Origin: an uncultured Erysipelotrichaceae bacterium
GTDB lineage: Bacteria > Bacillota_I > Bacilli_A > RFN20 > CAG-288
Direction of reading: 5' to 3'
NCBI GenBank assembly: GCA_902772915.1
Contig: CACYCE010000035.1
Coordinates: 1-37,841, forward strand
Length of the DNA: 37,841 bases
The position numbers and the translations under genes were made by a program. Each line of letters starts with the position of its first letter. The stretch's first letter is position 1. Under the pieces are notes generated by a model. The model was not told where the DNA came from, did not search any database, and was given only the letters and a program-made list of their open reading frames with translations. Shown here in pieces: positions 16,421-23,863 of the stretch.

Positions 16421-17791
16421 ATGAGCTTTTCTTATCATCATTTAGATAAATGGGCAACTTGCAATGTCGATTTAATAGAGGAGTGTTTAGAGAAAAATCC
16501 TAAAGCTGTAGTTTTAGTTTCCGGAGCCTCATCTTCAGGTAAATCTTATTGTGCGTCATTACTAGAATCCTTACTTAAATCTGCTTCTTATAGAGCAGTC
16601 ATAATCTCTTTAGACCAATATAATATCGGTCTATCAGGTATCATTCCTAATAAAGTTAACAAAAACTATTTCAATTCCAATATCTCCAATATGAAAGAGA
16701 TTATTAAAGTTGTTAAAAAAGTTATTTACGATGTGCCTTTCGAAAAGAAATACGATAAGGAAGTTTTAAATATTCTCTCCGAGAAATTGAAATCTTTCTT
16801 TGATTCTAAAGAAGAATTAAATAAATTCTTAGATGGTTTATATAACGAGTGGAAAGTCTTAAATTTTGATGAACCGACTGTTTACGATTTAAAAGAAGCT
16901 GCTAAAGATATCAAATCTCTATTAAAGAACAAATCTATAAATGTTAAGAAATACTCTAAAGTTATATCTGAAAGGGAAGAATCTAATCAAATTATCAGCG
17001 GCTCAGATTACGATGTAATAATAGTCGAAGGTATTTATTGCTTAGATGAAGTTCTATTAAATTCTTTAAAAGGTGTTTACACCATCAAGAATTTTATAGA
17101 CTCCAATCCCAAATCCTTATTCTTAAGAAGAGTCATTAGAGATGCTAAATCCACTTCCGCTTCTAACGTCTTTACTATTACTAATTATTTTAAATATATC
17201 ATTCCGTCTTATCAGGACACTATCTATCCTTGCAAGAGATTCGCTGATGTTGTATTTAATAATGACATGTCATTTTTAGAGATGAGAGGAGGGGATCTCT
17301 ACACCACTAAAGTAGAATTCAAGACTCTAGATAAAAATATCATCAACAAGATTAAAGAAGCTTCTACTATCAAATCAGTAACCTATCAAAAAGATACTTA
17401 CTTCTCGGTGGAAAACGAAGTTAATCAATCTAATAATTTATTGAGATTAAGATCCATATCTGAAGATAAAGGACTAACTTACACTCCTTCTTCTTTAGTC
17501 CATAAAGGCATACCTAAAAATAGAAAAGATGGAAAGATTATTAGACCTATCAATATCTTCTTAAAAGAAGGGGAATTAAATAAAGTCTGGTCATCTGAGC
17601 AAGATGTCTTAATGGATTTTGTCAGAGCGGGATTCTTCATTGGACCAATTCAAAAGAAAATTAAAACTAAATTAACTTACAACGGTCAAAATCTCACCAT
17701 CAGAGAAATAGATAACAGGGAATTCTTCGTTGAAATCGACGAACCTGAATGTGAGAAAGTTGTTAAATCTTTAGGAAGGTTAGTTAAATAA
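16421..17791 (+). CDS. Uridine-kinase-like P-loop domain fused to a CYTH-like domain
   Basis: A 456-residue two-domain protein. Residues 1-285 follow the uridine kinase/phosphoribulokinase fold: P-loop GASSSGKS (35-42), LDQYN (64-68), NFDEPTVYDL (148-157), Walker-B-like IIVEGIYCL (200-208) and RRVIRD (236-241). Residues 290-456 look like a CYTH/triphosphate-tunnel domain: KVEFK (297-301), LLRLR (340-344), LTIREID (425-431) and EFFVEIDEP (434-442), with alternating charged strands. Plant TTM1/TTM2 enzymes have the same kinase-plus-CYTH order and act on pyrophosphate or nucleotides. Substrate here is unknown. AAAGGGG is the ribosome site. A phosphatase lipoprotein gene starts 3 bases after the stop. 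Confidence 0.82.
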   Translation: MSFSYHHLDKWATCNVDLIEECLEKNPKAVVLVSGASSSGKSYCASLLESLLKSASYRAVIISLDQYNIGLSGIIPNKVNKNYFNSNISNMKEIIKVVKKVIYDVPFEKKYDKEVLNILSEKLKSFFDSKEELNKFLDGLYNEWKVLNFDEPTVYDLKEAAKDIKSLLKNKSINVKKYSKVISEREESNQIISGSDYDVIIVEGIYCLDEVLLNSLKGVYTIKNFIDSNPKSLFLRRVIRDAKSTSASNVFTITNYFKYIIPSYQDTIYPCKRFADVVFNNDMSFLEMRGGDLYTTKVEFKTLDKNIINKIKEASTIKSVTYQKDTYFSVENEVNQSNNLLRLRSISEDKGLTYTPSSLVHKGIPKNRKDGKIIRPINIFLKEGELNKVWSSEQDVLMDFVRAGFFIGPIQKKIKTKLTYNGQNLTIREIDNREFFVEIDEPECEKVVKSLGRLVK

Positions 17792-17794
17792 ATA

Positions 17795-18970
17795 ATGAAG
17801 AAATATATTCTTTTAAGTTTAATTTCTATAGGTTTATTAAGTTTGGGAAGTTGTAATTCATCTAGAATCAGTTCTACTTCAATAATTACTTCTGTTCAAG
17901 AAATTACCACTAGCATCAACGGCGTCGATAAAAAGGGCAATGTCTTTTTAAATCTAGGAATCTCTTCTTTAAATAATTTAAATGTCGTTTACGGCGATGA
18001 AGTTGAAGTTAGTTTAGGGGATTTGAAATTTAAGATGCCTTACGCTGACACCTTAACTTGTGTAGGGTATGGTAATAATGTTTTGATTAATTCTGAAAAT
18101 AGCTTATCTTTACGAGCTTGTTATGAAGCTTTCGCTTTCAATAGTGGAATCTTCTATTACGATTCTAATTTTAAAACTTATGAATATAGAGATAACAAAG
18201 GACCTAACGATTATCCAGTAACTATTAGAATTAGTGAAAAAGGGAAGTACAAAGAAGATTACGAATCTACTCATATTGCTTTAATAGAAAATTCACCTTC
18301 TATAAGTAAAGAAGTTTATTCTAACTTCAGACCATTAAGTGGAGGAAATTTAAAAGAGAATTTCCTCTTCCGCTCTTCTTCACCTATAGACGATTCTATA
18401 AATAGAGCTCAAACTGCAAATTCATTATTATCTCAATACAATATTAAATACGTATGGAATCTTTCTGATACTGCCAATGAGGCTGATTTTACTATTAGTA
18501 AAGCTCAATTTGACGTAACTAATTACACATCTTTAATGAAAAATAATTCAGTTCTATTTAATCAATTGGCATCTGAAGTTCTTTCTGATAGTTTCTTTAT
18601 TGGCTTAAAACCTCTATTTGAAACTTTATTAACTGACAAAGAAAACATTATGTTCCACTGTGATGCTGGTAGAAATAGAACAGGTATGGTTGCAGCTCTA
18701 TTAATGGCTATAGGTGGAGCTTCTTACGAAGAAATCGCTGCAGATTACATGCTTAGTTACATCAATTTAAATGGGGTAGAAATAAATAGCAACATCTACA
18801 ACCACATCAAAAAGAACACTATAGATTCTATATTCTTAAAAATGACTTCTAAATCTTCTTTAGAAGAATTAACTAAAGAAACTATACAAACTGAAGTTAA
18901 TTCCCGTCTACTTAAAGCTGGTTTAACCCAAGAAAAGTTAGATAATATAAAGATAGCAATATCTAAATAG
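17795..18970 (+). CDS. Secreted tyrosine-phosphatase-like lipoprotein
   Basis: A 391-residue surface lipoprotein with lipobox LGSC (Cys20). Residues 45-165 form a small beta domain with VVYGDEVEVSLGD. Residues 175-391 match the Y_phosphatase3-type dual/tyrosine phosphatases: NFRPLSGGNLKENFLFRSS (given as FRPLSGGN and FLFRSSSP) and the CX5R active site HCDAGRNRTG with Cys289 and Arg295. It would remove phosphate from protein tyrosine or from small phospho-compounds outside the membrane; cysteine phytases share the HCx5R loop. It lies 3 bases after the kinase/CYTH gene without a good ribosome site of its own, so translation is probably coupled. A hairpin terminator ends the operon. Confidence 0.88.
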   Translation: MKKYILLSLISIGLLSLGSCNSSRISSTSIITSVQEITTSINGVDKKGNVFLNLGISSLNNLNVVYGDEVEVSLGDLKFKMPYADTLTCVGYGNNVLINSENSLSLRACYEAFAFNSGIFYYDSNFKTYEYRDNKGPNDYPVTIRISEKGKYKEDYESTHIALIENSPSISKEVYSNFRPLSGGNLKENFLFRSSSPIDDSINRAQTANSLLSQYNIKYVWNLSDTANEADFTISKAQFDVTNYTSLMKNNSVLFNQLASEVLSDSFFIGLKPLFETLLTDKENIMFHCDAGRNRTGMVAALLMAIGGASYEEIAADYMLSYINLNGVEINSNIYNHIKKNTIDSIFLKMTSKSSLEELTKETIQTEVNSRLLKAGLTQEKLDNIKIAISK

Positions 18971-18980
18971 TTCTTAAAAT

Positions 18981-19020
18981 ATAAATGTTTAGGCATTTCT
19001 AAGCATTTATATTTTTTATT
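18981..19020 (+). terminator. Intrinsic terminator of the kinase/phosphatase operon
   Basis: A 12-bp stem, ATAAATGTTTAG / CTAAGCATTTAT (one G-U pair), 6-nt loop, then ATTTTTTATT. Confidence 0.85.
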
Positions 19021-19071
19021 GAAATAGTAAGGTCTAAAATAGAAGAAAGTAATAAAACCTGGAGGCTAATT

Positions 19072-19911
19072 ATGAAATTATATAAAGAAGGTAGATATAC
19101 AGGAGAAAGAGCTTTGTACGAGACTCACGATGCAAAAATTGAAAATTGCATCTTCGATGATGGTGAATCTCCTTTAAAGGAATCTTCTAATTTAGATATC
19201 TCCCACTCTTCATTCTGCTGGAAATATCCACTTTGGTACGATAAGAATGTTAAAGTTGAACACTCTACATTCTTTGAAATGGCTAGAGCGGGAGTCTGGT
19301 ATACACAAGATATCACTCTTAACGATGTCTTGATTTGCGCTCCTAAAAATTTTAGAAGATGCAAAAAATTAACCTTGAAAGATGTCACTTTTACTGATGC
19401 TAAAGAAACTTTATTCAACTGCGAAGATGTTAAATTAATTAACGTCTCTGCTAAAGGCGATTATTTTGGTATGCACTGTTCAAATATGAATATTGAGAAT
19501 TTAAAAGTCGATGGTAATTACGCTTTCGATTCAGCAAAAAACGCTACTTTTAAAAACTGCAAATTATTAACTAAGGACGCTTTCTGGAACTGTGAAAATA
19601 TCAATATTGAACATTCTTATATCTGCGGTGAATACTTCGGATGGAATTCTAAGAATATCACCTTAAAAGATTGTACTATCGAATCTTTACAAGGCTTCTG
19701 TTACATGGAAAATGTGAAATTGATCAATTGTAAAGTATTAAATACCAACTTGGCTTTCGAATATTCTACTGTAGATGCTGATATCACTACTAGATTGATT
19801 TCTATTAAGAACCCTAAAGGGGGAAGAATCGTCTGCAGAGGTTACGATGAATTAATTATGGAACCTAATTTAGTCGATCCTTCTAAGACTGAAATCATTG
19901 TTAAAGAATAA
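19072..19911 (+). CDS. DUF3737 family protein (right-handed beta-helix type)
   Basis: A 279-residue protein with repeating 20-22-residue strands (for example KIENCIFDD, LDISHSSFCW, KLTLKDVTF, VKLINVSA, ATFKNCKL, ITLKDCTI) that would stack as a beta-helix. The N-terminus, EGRYTGERALYETHDAKIENCIF in pieces EGRYTGERALY and KIENCIF, matches DUF3737. Cys, Trp and His are unusually frequent. No signal peptide, so it is cytoplasmic. The PatB-like C-S lyase gene starts 5 bases later, a pairing I have met before for this family, so a role with sulfur or amino-acid metabolism is a guess. GGAGG ribosome site at 19063-19067. Confidence 0.85.
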   Translation: MKLYKEGRYTGERALYETHDAKIENCIFDDGESPLKESSNLDISHSSFCWKYPLWYDKNVKVEHSTFFEMARAGVWYTQDITLNDVLICAPKNFRRCKKLTLKDVTFTDAKETLFNCEDVKLINVSAKGDYFGMHCSNMNIENLKVDGNYAFDSAKNATFKNCKLLTKDAFWNCENINIEHSYICGEYFGWNSKNITLKDCTIESLQGFCYMENVKLINCKVLNTNLAFEYSTVDADITTRLISIKNPKGGRIVCRGYDELIMEPNLVDPSKTEIIVKE

Positions 19912-19916
19912 ATAAT

Positions 19917-21095
19917 ATGGGAAAATACGATTTCAATAAAATAATTGATAGATCTAACACTTCTTGCTGGAAGTGGGATCTCCGCAATAATGAGAATGAA
20001 TTACCCATGTGGATTGCGGATATGGATTTACCTACCGCTCCTTGTGTCGTAGAAGCATTAAAAAGGAGAGTTAATCATCCTATCTACGGATATACTTATC
20101 CTTCTGATAAGTGGTATCAAGCATGGATTAATTTCTATAAAGAAAGACATAATTTTAATATAGAAAAAGATTGGTTGATTTTTTCTACTGGAGTAATTCC
20201 CACTATATCCTCTACAATTAGAAAGCTAACTACTCCTAACGAAGGAATTGTAGTCTTGACTCCTATATACAATACTTTCTTCAATTCCATAATAAATAAT
20301 GGAAGAAGACCTATAGAATCTAAATTGATTTATAAAGATGGAACTTATTCTATAGATTGGAAAGATTTAGAAGATAAATTAAGCGATAATCAAACTATGA
20401 TGTTAATCTTCTGTAATCCTCATAACCCTATAGGTAAGATATGGTCTAAAGAAGAAATTGTCAGAATCGGTGAATTATGTAAAAAATATAACGTGTTAGT
20501 AATTTCTGATGAAATTCACTGTGAATTGACCGCCCCTAATAAATCTTACACACCTTTTGCCTCAGTTAATTCTATTAATAAAGAGATATCTATTACCGCT
20601 GTAGCTCCTTCTAAAGCTTTTAATATGGCAGGACTAAATTCTTCAGCTATTATAGTTCCTAACCCCTATCTAAAAGCCAAAGTTGAAAGACAACTTAATA
20701 CCGATGAATGTGCTGAGCCTAACGTCTTCGCTTGCGATGTAGCTATAGCAGCTTTAAACGAAGGTAGAGATTATTTAGATGAATTGAGAATTCACATTCA
20801 AAATAATAGAGAATTAGTAGAGAAGTTTATAAAAGAGAAAATACCTGAAATAGAAGTAACTAAGCAAGATTCTACTTACTTATTGTGGTTAAACATCTCT
20901 AAAATAAGTAATGACTCTGATGATTTTACTTCCTTTATAAGAAAAGAAACAGGTTTATGGTTAGCTTCAGGATCTATTTATAGAGGAGATGGTAAATCAT
21001 TTGTAAGAATGAACGTCGCTTGTCCTACTTCCCTAGTTGAAGACGGATTAAATAGATTGCTTAAAGGCGTGACTTTATATAAAAATAAACAATAA
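19917..21095 (+). CDS. PatB/MalY-family PLP-dependent C-S lyase (cystathionine beta-lyase-like)
   Basis: A 392-residue class I/II aminotransferase-fold enzyme. Markers are LPMWIADMD (29-37), NPHNPIG (167-173), the cofactor aspartate in ISDEIHCEL (196-204), the PLP lysine in APSKAFNMAG (Lys233) and the C-terminal arginine in FVRMNVACP. Such enzymes cleave cystathionine or cysteine with release of thiol, pyruvate and ammonia, and some act as regulators. Cytoplasmic. The start lacks a Shine-Dalgarno site and lies 5 bases after the DUF3737 stop, so it depends on upstream translation. A long hairpin terminator ends the unit. Confidence 0.92.
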   Translation: MGKYDFNKIIDRSNTSCWKWDLRNNENELPMWIADMDLPTAPCVVEALKRRVNHPIYGYTYPSDKWYQAWINFYKERHNFNIEKDWLIFSTGVIPTISSTIRKLTTPNEGIVVLTPIYNTFFNSIINNGRRPIESKLIYKDGTYSIDWKDLEDKLSDNQTMMLIFCNPHNPIGKIWSKEEIVRIGELCKKYNVLVISDEIHCELTAPNKSYTPFASVNSINKEISITAVAPSKAFNMAGLNSSAIIVPNPYLKAKVERQLNTDECAEPNVFACDVAIAALNEGRDYLDELRIHIQNNRELVEKFIKEKIPEIEVTKQDSTYLLWLNISKISNDSDDFTSFIRKETGLWLASGSIYRGDGKSFVRMNVACPTSLVEDGLNRLLKGVTLYKNKQ

Positions 21096-21138
21096 AATTT
21101 TATTAAAAGTAAATTTATAAAAAATCATTTCAAAGCAA

Positions 21139-21178
21139 AAAGGGAACTGGCAATATTTGCTTAGTTTCCTTTATTTTT
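21139..21178 (+). terminator. Intrinsic terminator after the C-S lyase gene
   Basis: Stem AAAGGGAACT / AGTTTCCTTT (one G-U), inner stem GCAA / TTGC, then ATTTTTAG. Confidence 0.85.
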
Positions 21179-21256
21179 AGCCATTTCTTGAATTTTCGTG
21201 CATTTATATAAACTCTTGATTGTAAAAATATTATTAAAATGAAAACACTTTCAATG

Positions 21257-21284
21257 TTTACATTAATAAATATGGTGTCATAAT
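21257..21284 (+). promoter_or_regulatory. Strong promoter of the 69-residue protein
   Basis: TTTACA (21257-21262), 16-bp spacer, CATAAT (21279-21284) with TGT just upstream (extended -10). The expected start is at about 21291, the first base of a long hairpin. Confidence 0.65.
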
Positions 21285-21290
21285 ATCATC

Positions 21291-21354
21291 AACCTAAGTT
21301 AGGAGCATAACTTCCCTCTTAATTTAGGTTAAGTATCAATTTGTCGATTGGTAC
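21291..21354 (+). promoter_or_regulatory. Structured 5' leader with two hairpins
   Basis: Hairpin 1: 15-bp stem 21291-21305 with 21316-21330 (two G-U pairs), loop CATAACTTCC. Hairpin 2: GTATCAAT / ATTGGTAC (21333-21340, 21347-21354, one G-U). The ribosome site GAAAGGAGG (21356-21364) is outside both, so the hairpins more likely protect the 5' end than block translation. Confidence 0.6.
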
Positions 21355-21372
21355 TGAAAGGAGGATATTATT

Positions 21373-21582
21373 ATGAATATGTCCGAACAAGAAATCAATA
21401 AGAGAATCGCCAATGTTGAAAGAAGAATGAACACTCTTATCGATGAGATGGATGAAAGAGGTTATGTCCCTTTCGATGGCGTCTTAGCTGAAGCTACCGA
21501 AGGTGATAGACTTTCTAAAATCTATGATAGCTTATTAGATGAAAGAGATTATCTCTTAGGCGAACTCACTAAGATTAAATAA
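21373..21582 (+). CDS. Small acidic protein of unknown function (69 residues)
   Basis: A short, mostly helical, highly charged protein. The EINKRIANVERRMNTLIDEM region (5-24) and the C-terminal YDSLLDERDYLLGELTKI have heptad-like spacing, so a coiled-coil hairpin or dimer is likely. No signal peptide or membrane helix. The expression signals are among the best in the window: an extended -10 promoter, a 5'-terminal hairpin, a consensus GAAAGGAGG ribosome site 8 bases before the ATG, and a perfect terminator directly after. That implies an abundant protein. I do not recognise the family. Confidence 0.8.
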   Translation: MNMSEQEINKRIANVERRMNTLIDEMDERGYVPFDGVLAEATEGDRLSKIYDSLLDERDYLLGELTKIK

Positions 21583-21607
21583 ATCTTAGAATATCATTGT
21601 ATTTACT

Positions 21608-21636
21608 AGGAGGAGATGAAGTTCTCCTCCTTTTTT
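21608..21636 (+). terminator. Intrinsic terminator of the 69-residue protein gene
   Basis: Perfect 9-bp stem AGGAGGAGA / TCTCCTCCT, 6-nt loop, then a run of T. Confidence 0.9.
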
Positions 21637-21641
21637 CATAT

Positions 21642-21676
21642 AAAAAAAGATTCTTAGAAATTATTCCTAAGAATCT
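21642..21676 (-). terminator. Intrinsic terminator of the minus-strand 137-residue protein gene
   Basis: Perfect 10-bp stem AGATTCTTAG / CTAAGAATCT with a 9-nt loop and, on the minus strand, seven T. Confidence 0.9.
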
Positions 21677-21683
21677 CTTTTAA

Positions 21684-22097
21684 TTAAGCTACAACCTTTC
21701 CTTCAGTCATATTAGAGATGACAAAGTCGAACACAGATTTTAAATTATTAAATTTATAGACGTTGTATTGTTCTTGATGTAATTCAAATAACATGACGGT
21801 CATTTGTAAACTAATTAAAGGGAAATAGCAATAGACCTTACCGTTTTTAACATTAGCAGTAGAATAAACTTTTGAATCTTCAATAATCTTAGTTAACTTC
21901 TCTTTCTTATCTTCAGTTAACAAAGAAGCATCAAAGGAAGCACCTAAATAAATATTTCTAAAATCCTCAAAGGAATTTTTAACTTGAGTAGCGATCATCA
22001 TACCTTCGGTATACGCTAATTGGTTGTCGAATTCATAGACTCCGAAAACCCCATTTCCAAAATCCATTTTCATAGTGAGCTTCTTCTCTTCAGCCAT
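21684..22097 (-). CDS. Conserved-looking protein of unknown function (137 residues)
   Basis: A soluble protein with no signal peptide or membrane helix. The N-terminus, KKLTMKMDFGNGVFGVYEF, is strand-rich, followed by a helical middle (about 50-80) and a C-terminal part that again mixes strands and helices, ending MTEGKVVA. I recognise no family. It has a complete unit of its own: promoter TTGTAA-N17-TTTAAT upstream, a GGAG ribosome site 8 bases before ATG, and a perfect terminator after the stop. It converges on the 69-residue protein gene across 101 bases. Confidence 0.75.
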   Translation of the reverse strand: MAEEKKLTMKMDFGNGVFGVYEFDNQLAYTEGMMIATQVKNSFEDFRNIYLGASFDASLLTEDKKEKLTKIIEDSKVYSTANVKNGKVYCYFPLISLQMTVMLFELHQEQYNVYKFNNLKSVFDFVISNMTEGKVVA

Positions 22098-22141
22098 AAT
22101 ATATATCTCCTTATTTTTAATTACTTTTTATATCTTTTTAA

Positions 22142-22170
22142 ATTAAACAATAATTAATAGATAATTACAA
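22142..22170 (-). promoter_or_regulatory. Promoter of the 137-residue protein gene
   Basis: On the minus strand TTGTAA, 17-bp spacer, TTTAAT (plus coordinates 22165-22170 and 22142-22147), giving a leader of about 38 bases. Confidence 0.5.
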
Positions 22171-22181
22171 GTTTATTCATA

Positions 22182-22213
22182 CAAAAGAGGTTCCCCGGAG
22201 GGAGGGAACCTCT
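22182..22213 (-). terminator. GC-rich hairpin, possible terminator of the esterase gene
   Basis: Perfect 10-bp stem AGAGGTTCCC / GGGAACCTCT (22186-22195, 22204-22213). On the minus strand it is followed by TTTTG, so it may stop transcripts coming from the esterase gene 260 bases away. On the plus strand it instead precedes a ribosome site and a tiny ORF. Confidence 0.45.
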
Positions 22214-22242
22214 CATAGAAAGGATAGAAAGGAGATAAAAAT

Positions 22243-22260
22243 ATGAATATTCGATTATGA
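22243..22260 (+). CDS. Possible five-codon leader ORF (MNIRL)
   Basis: ATG at 22243 has an excellent AAGGAG site 8 bases upstream, itself preceded by a second AAAGGA. Translation would stop at TGA after five codons. A GC-rich hairpin lies upstream and a plus-strand terminator-like hairpin downstream. No plus-strand gene follows for 1.4 kb, so it is not an obvious leader of another gene. It could be a short regulatory RNA, or the remnant of a lost gene. Confidence 0.3.
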   Translation: MNIRL

Positions 22261-22263
22261 TAG

Positions 22264-22312
22264 AGATAAGGTGAAAGATGTTATTAAAACCTTATCTACT
22301 TTTATTATATTT
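22264..22312 (+). terminator. Terminator-like hairpin after the five-codon ORF
   Basis: Perfect 9-bp stem AGATAAGGT / ACCTTATCT (22264-22272, 22289-22297), 16-nt loop, then a T-rich stretch ending in five T. The remaining bases to 22473 (part of the 376-bp gap 22098-22473) hold nothing else I can name. Confidence 0.55.
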
Positions 22313-22473
22313 TTCTAAAAGTAAAAGAAAAGAGACGAAACTACTAATGTCCAAAAAAAGTCCCACATAGTTGTAAAATACTATATTCTATAAGTCGACT
22401 TTTACTAAAATCCTAAGATTTTCTAATTCTTTGTTATGAGAAGCTAGTGGCTTATCATCTAGGCGATAAATAA

Positions 22474-23379
22474 TTAATTTATATGTTCTTTAAAGAAGTT
22501 TGTCTGCTCTATTACAATTTTTTTAGATATATCTAAATTCATATTAACTTGGAAGTCATGTTGATATATATCATTGTTAAATTCATCTTCTTTAATAGAA
22601 TAAATAACCTCTACTCCTCTTTCTTTTAAGTGCTTATACATAGGTATTACATTTTCTTTTAAGAAATCGAAATAACCCGAGAGTAAATAAGTCGGAGGAA
22701 AAGACGAATTAATAGAATTATAAGCATCTAATAAAGGCATCAATTTATATTTTCTGAATTTACCTATATAGACATCTCCTTCAAACCCATCTTCAGTCTT
22801 TTTAGTTATCCATCTAGAAGTATCGTAATATCCGCAATTTAAAGCACAAGCTTTAACTTTTATTAAGTTGTTAACTTCCATATTAAATAGAGCTCTAAAT
22901 TTAGGATTGGATTTAATTACTAAATAATGCATTGCTAATTCCGCTCCTGCGGAATCTCCAATAACGAAGGTATTATTAATATCTAGACCGTATTTATCTC
23001 TATTTTTATATATAAAATCAAATACTTTATTAACTTCAAATAATTGAGTTGGAAACTTCTTTTCTGGCGCTAAAGAATAATTGATATTAATAACTTTAAA
23101 TCCTTGTAAAGCTAAATATGCACAATAATATTTATATACTTCTTTATAGCCGTATATAAAACCTCCCCCATGTATATTTACAATTACAGGTAACTTCTCT
23201 TTTAAAGATTTAGAAGAAGGATAAGAAATATCTAATAAATTAAAAGGGATATTTCTTCCATACTTTAAATCAGATATAACCTCTAATCCTGGAGGATATT
23301 TTAAATCTTTATCCCTGTTGTAATCAGATAAGCCTATATTTTTTCTAGCTTCTAAAACTATATCAAAATCTTTACTCAT
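22474..23379 (-). CDS. Alpha/beta hydrolase of the HSL/acetyl-esterase type
   Basis: A 301-residue cytoplasmic hydrolase. The oxyanion-hole motif HGGG is at 70-73, the nucleophile elbow GDSAG at 141-145 (Ser143), with a likely acid near GYFDFLKEN and the histidine in NDIYQHDF close to the C-terminus. The family hydrolyses short-chain carboxyl esters, and the natural substrate is unknown. Most codons are the AT-rich type typical of the window. The ATG at 23379 has no strong ribosome site in view. It stands alone between two regions of unknown genes, and the GC-rich hairpin near 22186 may be its terminator. Confidence 0.87.
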   Translation of the reverse strand: MSKDFDIVLEARKNIGLSDYNRDKDLKYPPGLEVISDLKYGRNIPFNLLDISYPSSKSLKEKLPVIVNIHGGGFIYGYKEVYKYYCAYLALQGFKVININYSLAPEKKFPTQLFEVNKVFDFIYKNRDKYGLDINNTFVIGDSAGAELAMHYLVIKSNPKFRALFNMEVNNLIKVKACALNCGYYDTSRWITKKTEDGFEGDVYIGKFRKYKLMPLLDAYNSINSSFPPTYLLSGYFDFLKENVIPMYKHLKERGVEVIYSIKEDEFNNDIYQHDFQVNMNLDISKKIVIEQTNFFKEHIN

Positions 23380-23550
23380 ACCTATACTTTACTTTACCTT
23401 TCTCAATTTAGAAAGAAAAAGATTTAAAAAGTCTTTTTATTTAAAAGATAGAAAAGTAATATTTACGCATTTTTAAATTGTATTTTTACTGTGAATTAAA
23501 AATTTTTAATATTAATGCAAAATTTGAAAGAAATATCTCGAATAAGTAAT

Positions 23551-23632
23551 GAGAAGAAAGCTAGTTCTCTAATCAGCTTATTTTTACTTCTTTAAAGCTG
23601 ATTAAGTGTCAGGTGTTCTCTCCATCTCACCC
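23551..23632 (+). promoter_or_regulatory. Structured region upstream of the 67-residue protein
   Basis: A perfect 10-bp stem TAATCAGCTT / AAGCTGATTA (23570-23579, 23595-23604) is flanked by GAGAA (23551-23555), which can pair with TTCTC at either 23565 or 23616. GGTG / CACC lies further on. No T tract follows, so this is not a terminator. It may be a leader RNA or an operator. Confidence 0.35.
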
Positions 23633-23644
23633 TATTAAAAAAAG

Positions 23645-23848
23645 ATGGATTTACATAAATTTAAGAATATGAAAGAAGAAATCAAATTAGAAATATCTCA
23701 ATCTCTCCATCGCTACTACCTAAATAAAGCTCTTATTTTAAATGATGAGCATTTATTTAAATATCACGTCTATATTCTTCAACGTCAAAAAGAAGAAGGA
23801 AAAGTTATTAATAAAAGCGAAAGAAAGAGACTATTAGAATTCATATAG
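23645..23848 (+). CDS. Small basic protein of unknown function (67 residues)
   Basis: A helical, Lys/Arg/Glu-rich protein with two amphipathic segments (about 5-22 and 33-52) and the C-terminus ERKRLLEFI. No signal peptide or membrane span. The start is uncertain: neither ATG 23645 nor ATG 23669 has a Shine-Dalgarno site, though TATTAA sits six bases before 23645 as in the leaderless genes of this window. It is followed after 15 bases by a 33-codon ORF and then the two secreted proteins, so it may head their operon. I do not recognise it. Confidence 0.6.
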   Translation: MDLHKFKNMKEEIKLEISQSLHRYYLNKALILNDEHLFKYHVYILQRQKEEGKVINKSERKRLLEFI

Positions 23849-23863
23849 AAAGGAAAAATGAAC

